Assembly: GCF_037126465.1 (NCBI RefSeq)
Contig: NC_088201.1
Location: 231,590,258-231,654,257 of the forward strand
From: Ornithodoros turicata
Taxonomy: Eukaryota; Arthropoda; Arachnida; Ixodida; Argasidae
Length of the DNA stretch: 64,000 bases
Reading direction: 5' to 3'
Shown: piece after piece, positions 63,380-64,000 of the stretch
How positions within the stretch are numbered: the first letter of the stretch is position 1
Layout of the letters: each line of letters opens with the position of its first letter
Notes under the pieces: model-generated
The model's input: the letters and a program-made list of their open reading frames with translations, nothing else
Told to the model about the DNA's origin: nothing
The model's database searches: none
Program-made: the position numbers and the translations under genes

Positions 63380-64000
63380 CGTGGTTGAAACTAAAGTTAC
63401 TAAATAAGCTTCGCTTCAGAGTATCGACACTGAGGTCCAAGGGCAGAGCCGTTTATAGGGAGAGTTTGGCCATTAGGAGGAGCCTAACTTAAAGCGCGTC
63501 ATACGACGTCACGGCTAAACGACCTCCCTCGTCGTGCTCTATTGTTGTCCCGTCGTCAGCTGGTCGCCGACGCCATATTGATGCTGATCGTTGTTTACAA
63601 TCCACGGAGAGAAGACACGTGCGAACTTCTTGCTTCGAGAGCCTTTCGTCCTTGAACTCTTTCAGTTCGCCAACAAAGCCCCCCTTATCACTAGGGCGAG
63701 TGGGTCATAAGCCGGTTATTCCTGTAGATTACATTCAGCGCGACCACGAAGCTGCGGACCAGCTGGAGGACAGCATCAATATGGCGCGGACTAGACGGCT
63801 GATAAGCGGATTCCGCTCGGATTCAGGCTTTTTGGGCGGCGCAACGATGGCTCTGACGTCAAAATAGGCCCCAGCCATGAGGCGGCAAAAGATCAAAGAA
63901 TGGCCAAACTCTCACTATAAATGGCTCTGGTCCAAGGGAGAGCAGGAGCGCCATCTTGTTTCCGCGCCACACCGGTACCATCCCGTTGAGGATAAGGGAC
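63380..64000. repeat. Dispersed repeat interrupted by a TIR element
   Basis: The sequence around 63,390-63,443 and 63,930-64,000 (TAAATAAGCTTCGCTTC, AGCGCCATCTTGTTTC) resembles, in opposite orientation, 13,725-13,825 in an intron of HEATR3 copy A and its mirror 48,240-48,355. It runs off the window end. Confidence 0.6.
63444..63929. mobile_element. TIR element, CAGAGCCGTTTATAGGGAG ends, 9-bp target duplication
   Basis: Terminal repeats of about 30 bp (CAGAGCCGTTTATAGGGAGA and near-complement) lie between perfect GTCCAAGGG duplications (63,435-63,443 and 63,930-63,938). A nine-base duplication suggests MULE- or Merlin-type insertion rather than hAT. No transposase in the 486 bp. Confidence 0.82.

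Noticed and set aside
59015..64000. N-terminal HEATR3 exons upstream of copy B
   Set aside because: Searched by eye on the minus strand for the family's N-terminal HEAT motifs; none recognised, so none reported.

Overview
The window is eukaryotic: short exons with GT/AG introns, dense DNA transposons, a satellite array, and no operons or ribosome binding sites. The only recognisable host gene is HEATR3, the homologue of yeast Syo1. Many non-autonomous elements, tRNA-headed SINE-like repeats and repeats of the TGTGCGAATATTCG type suggest an arthropod, perhaps an ixodid tick. That species guess is inference.

Layout. The window is one very large inverted duplication. The left arm (1 to 23,843) reappears reverse-complemented in the right arm (about 38,150 to 60,054); left base 1 pairs with right base 60,054. 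Each arm carries the same eleven 3' exons of HEATR3: plus strand 1,322-20,328 (copy A) and minus strand 42,580-59,014 (copy B). The two genes point towards each other. The N-terminal exons were not found; for copy A they would lie left of the window. Between the arms are a 100-base N gap (23,844-23,943) and about 14.2 kb of a 171-bp tandem satellite (23,944 to about 38,150). Degenerate satellite units lie at the inner edge of both arms, in opposite orientations. From 60,307 to 64,000 the sequence is outside the visible duplication and holds mostly repeats.

The arms differ in exons by roughly 1.7 per cent (about 20 synonymous and 7 non-synonymous differences by hand count, no frameshift). They also differ by at least fifteen clean transposon insertions, many with an intact target-site duplication facing an empty site in the other arm: 8-bp hAT-like, TA pogo/Tigger-like, TTAA piggyBac-like, TAA Harbinger-like, and one SINE-like. 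This, together with the 100-N join exactly where the satellite orientation flips, fits two allelic haplotypes scaffolded tail to tail at least as well as a real genomic palindrome.

The protein acts alone here. HEATR3/Syo1 is known to escort ribosomal proteins uL18 (RPL5) and uL5 (RPL11) into the nucleus for 5S RNP assembly. Nothing else in the window looks like a pathway partner; the rest is mobile and satellite DNA.
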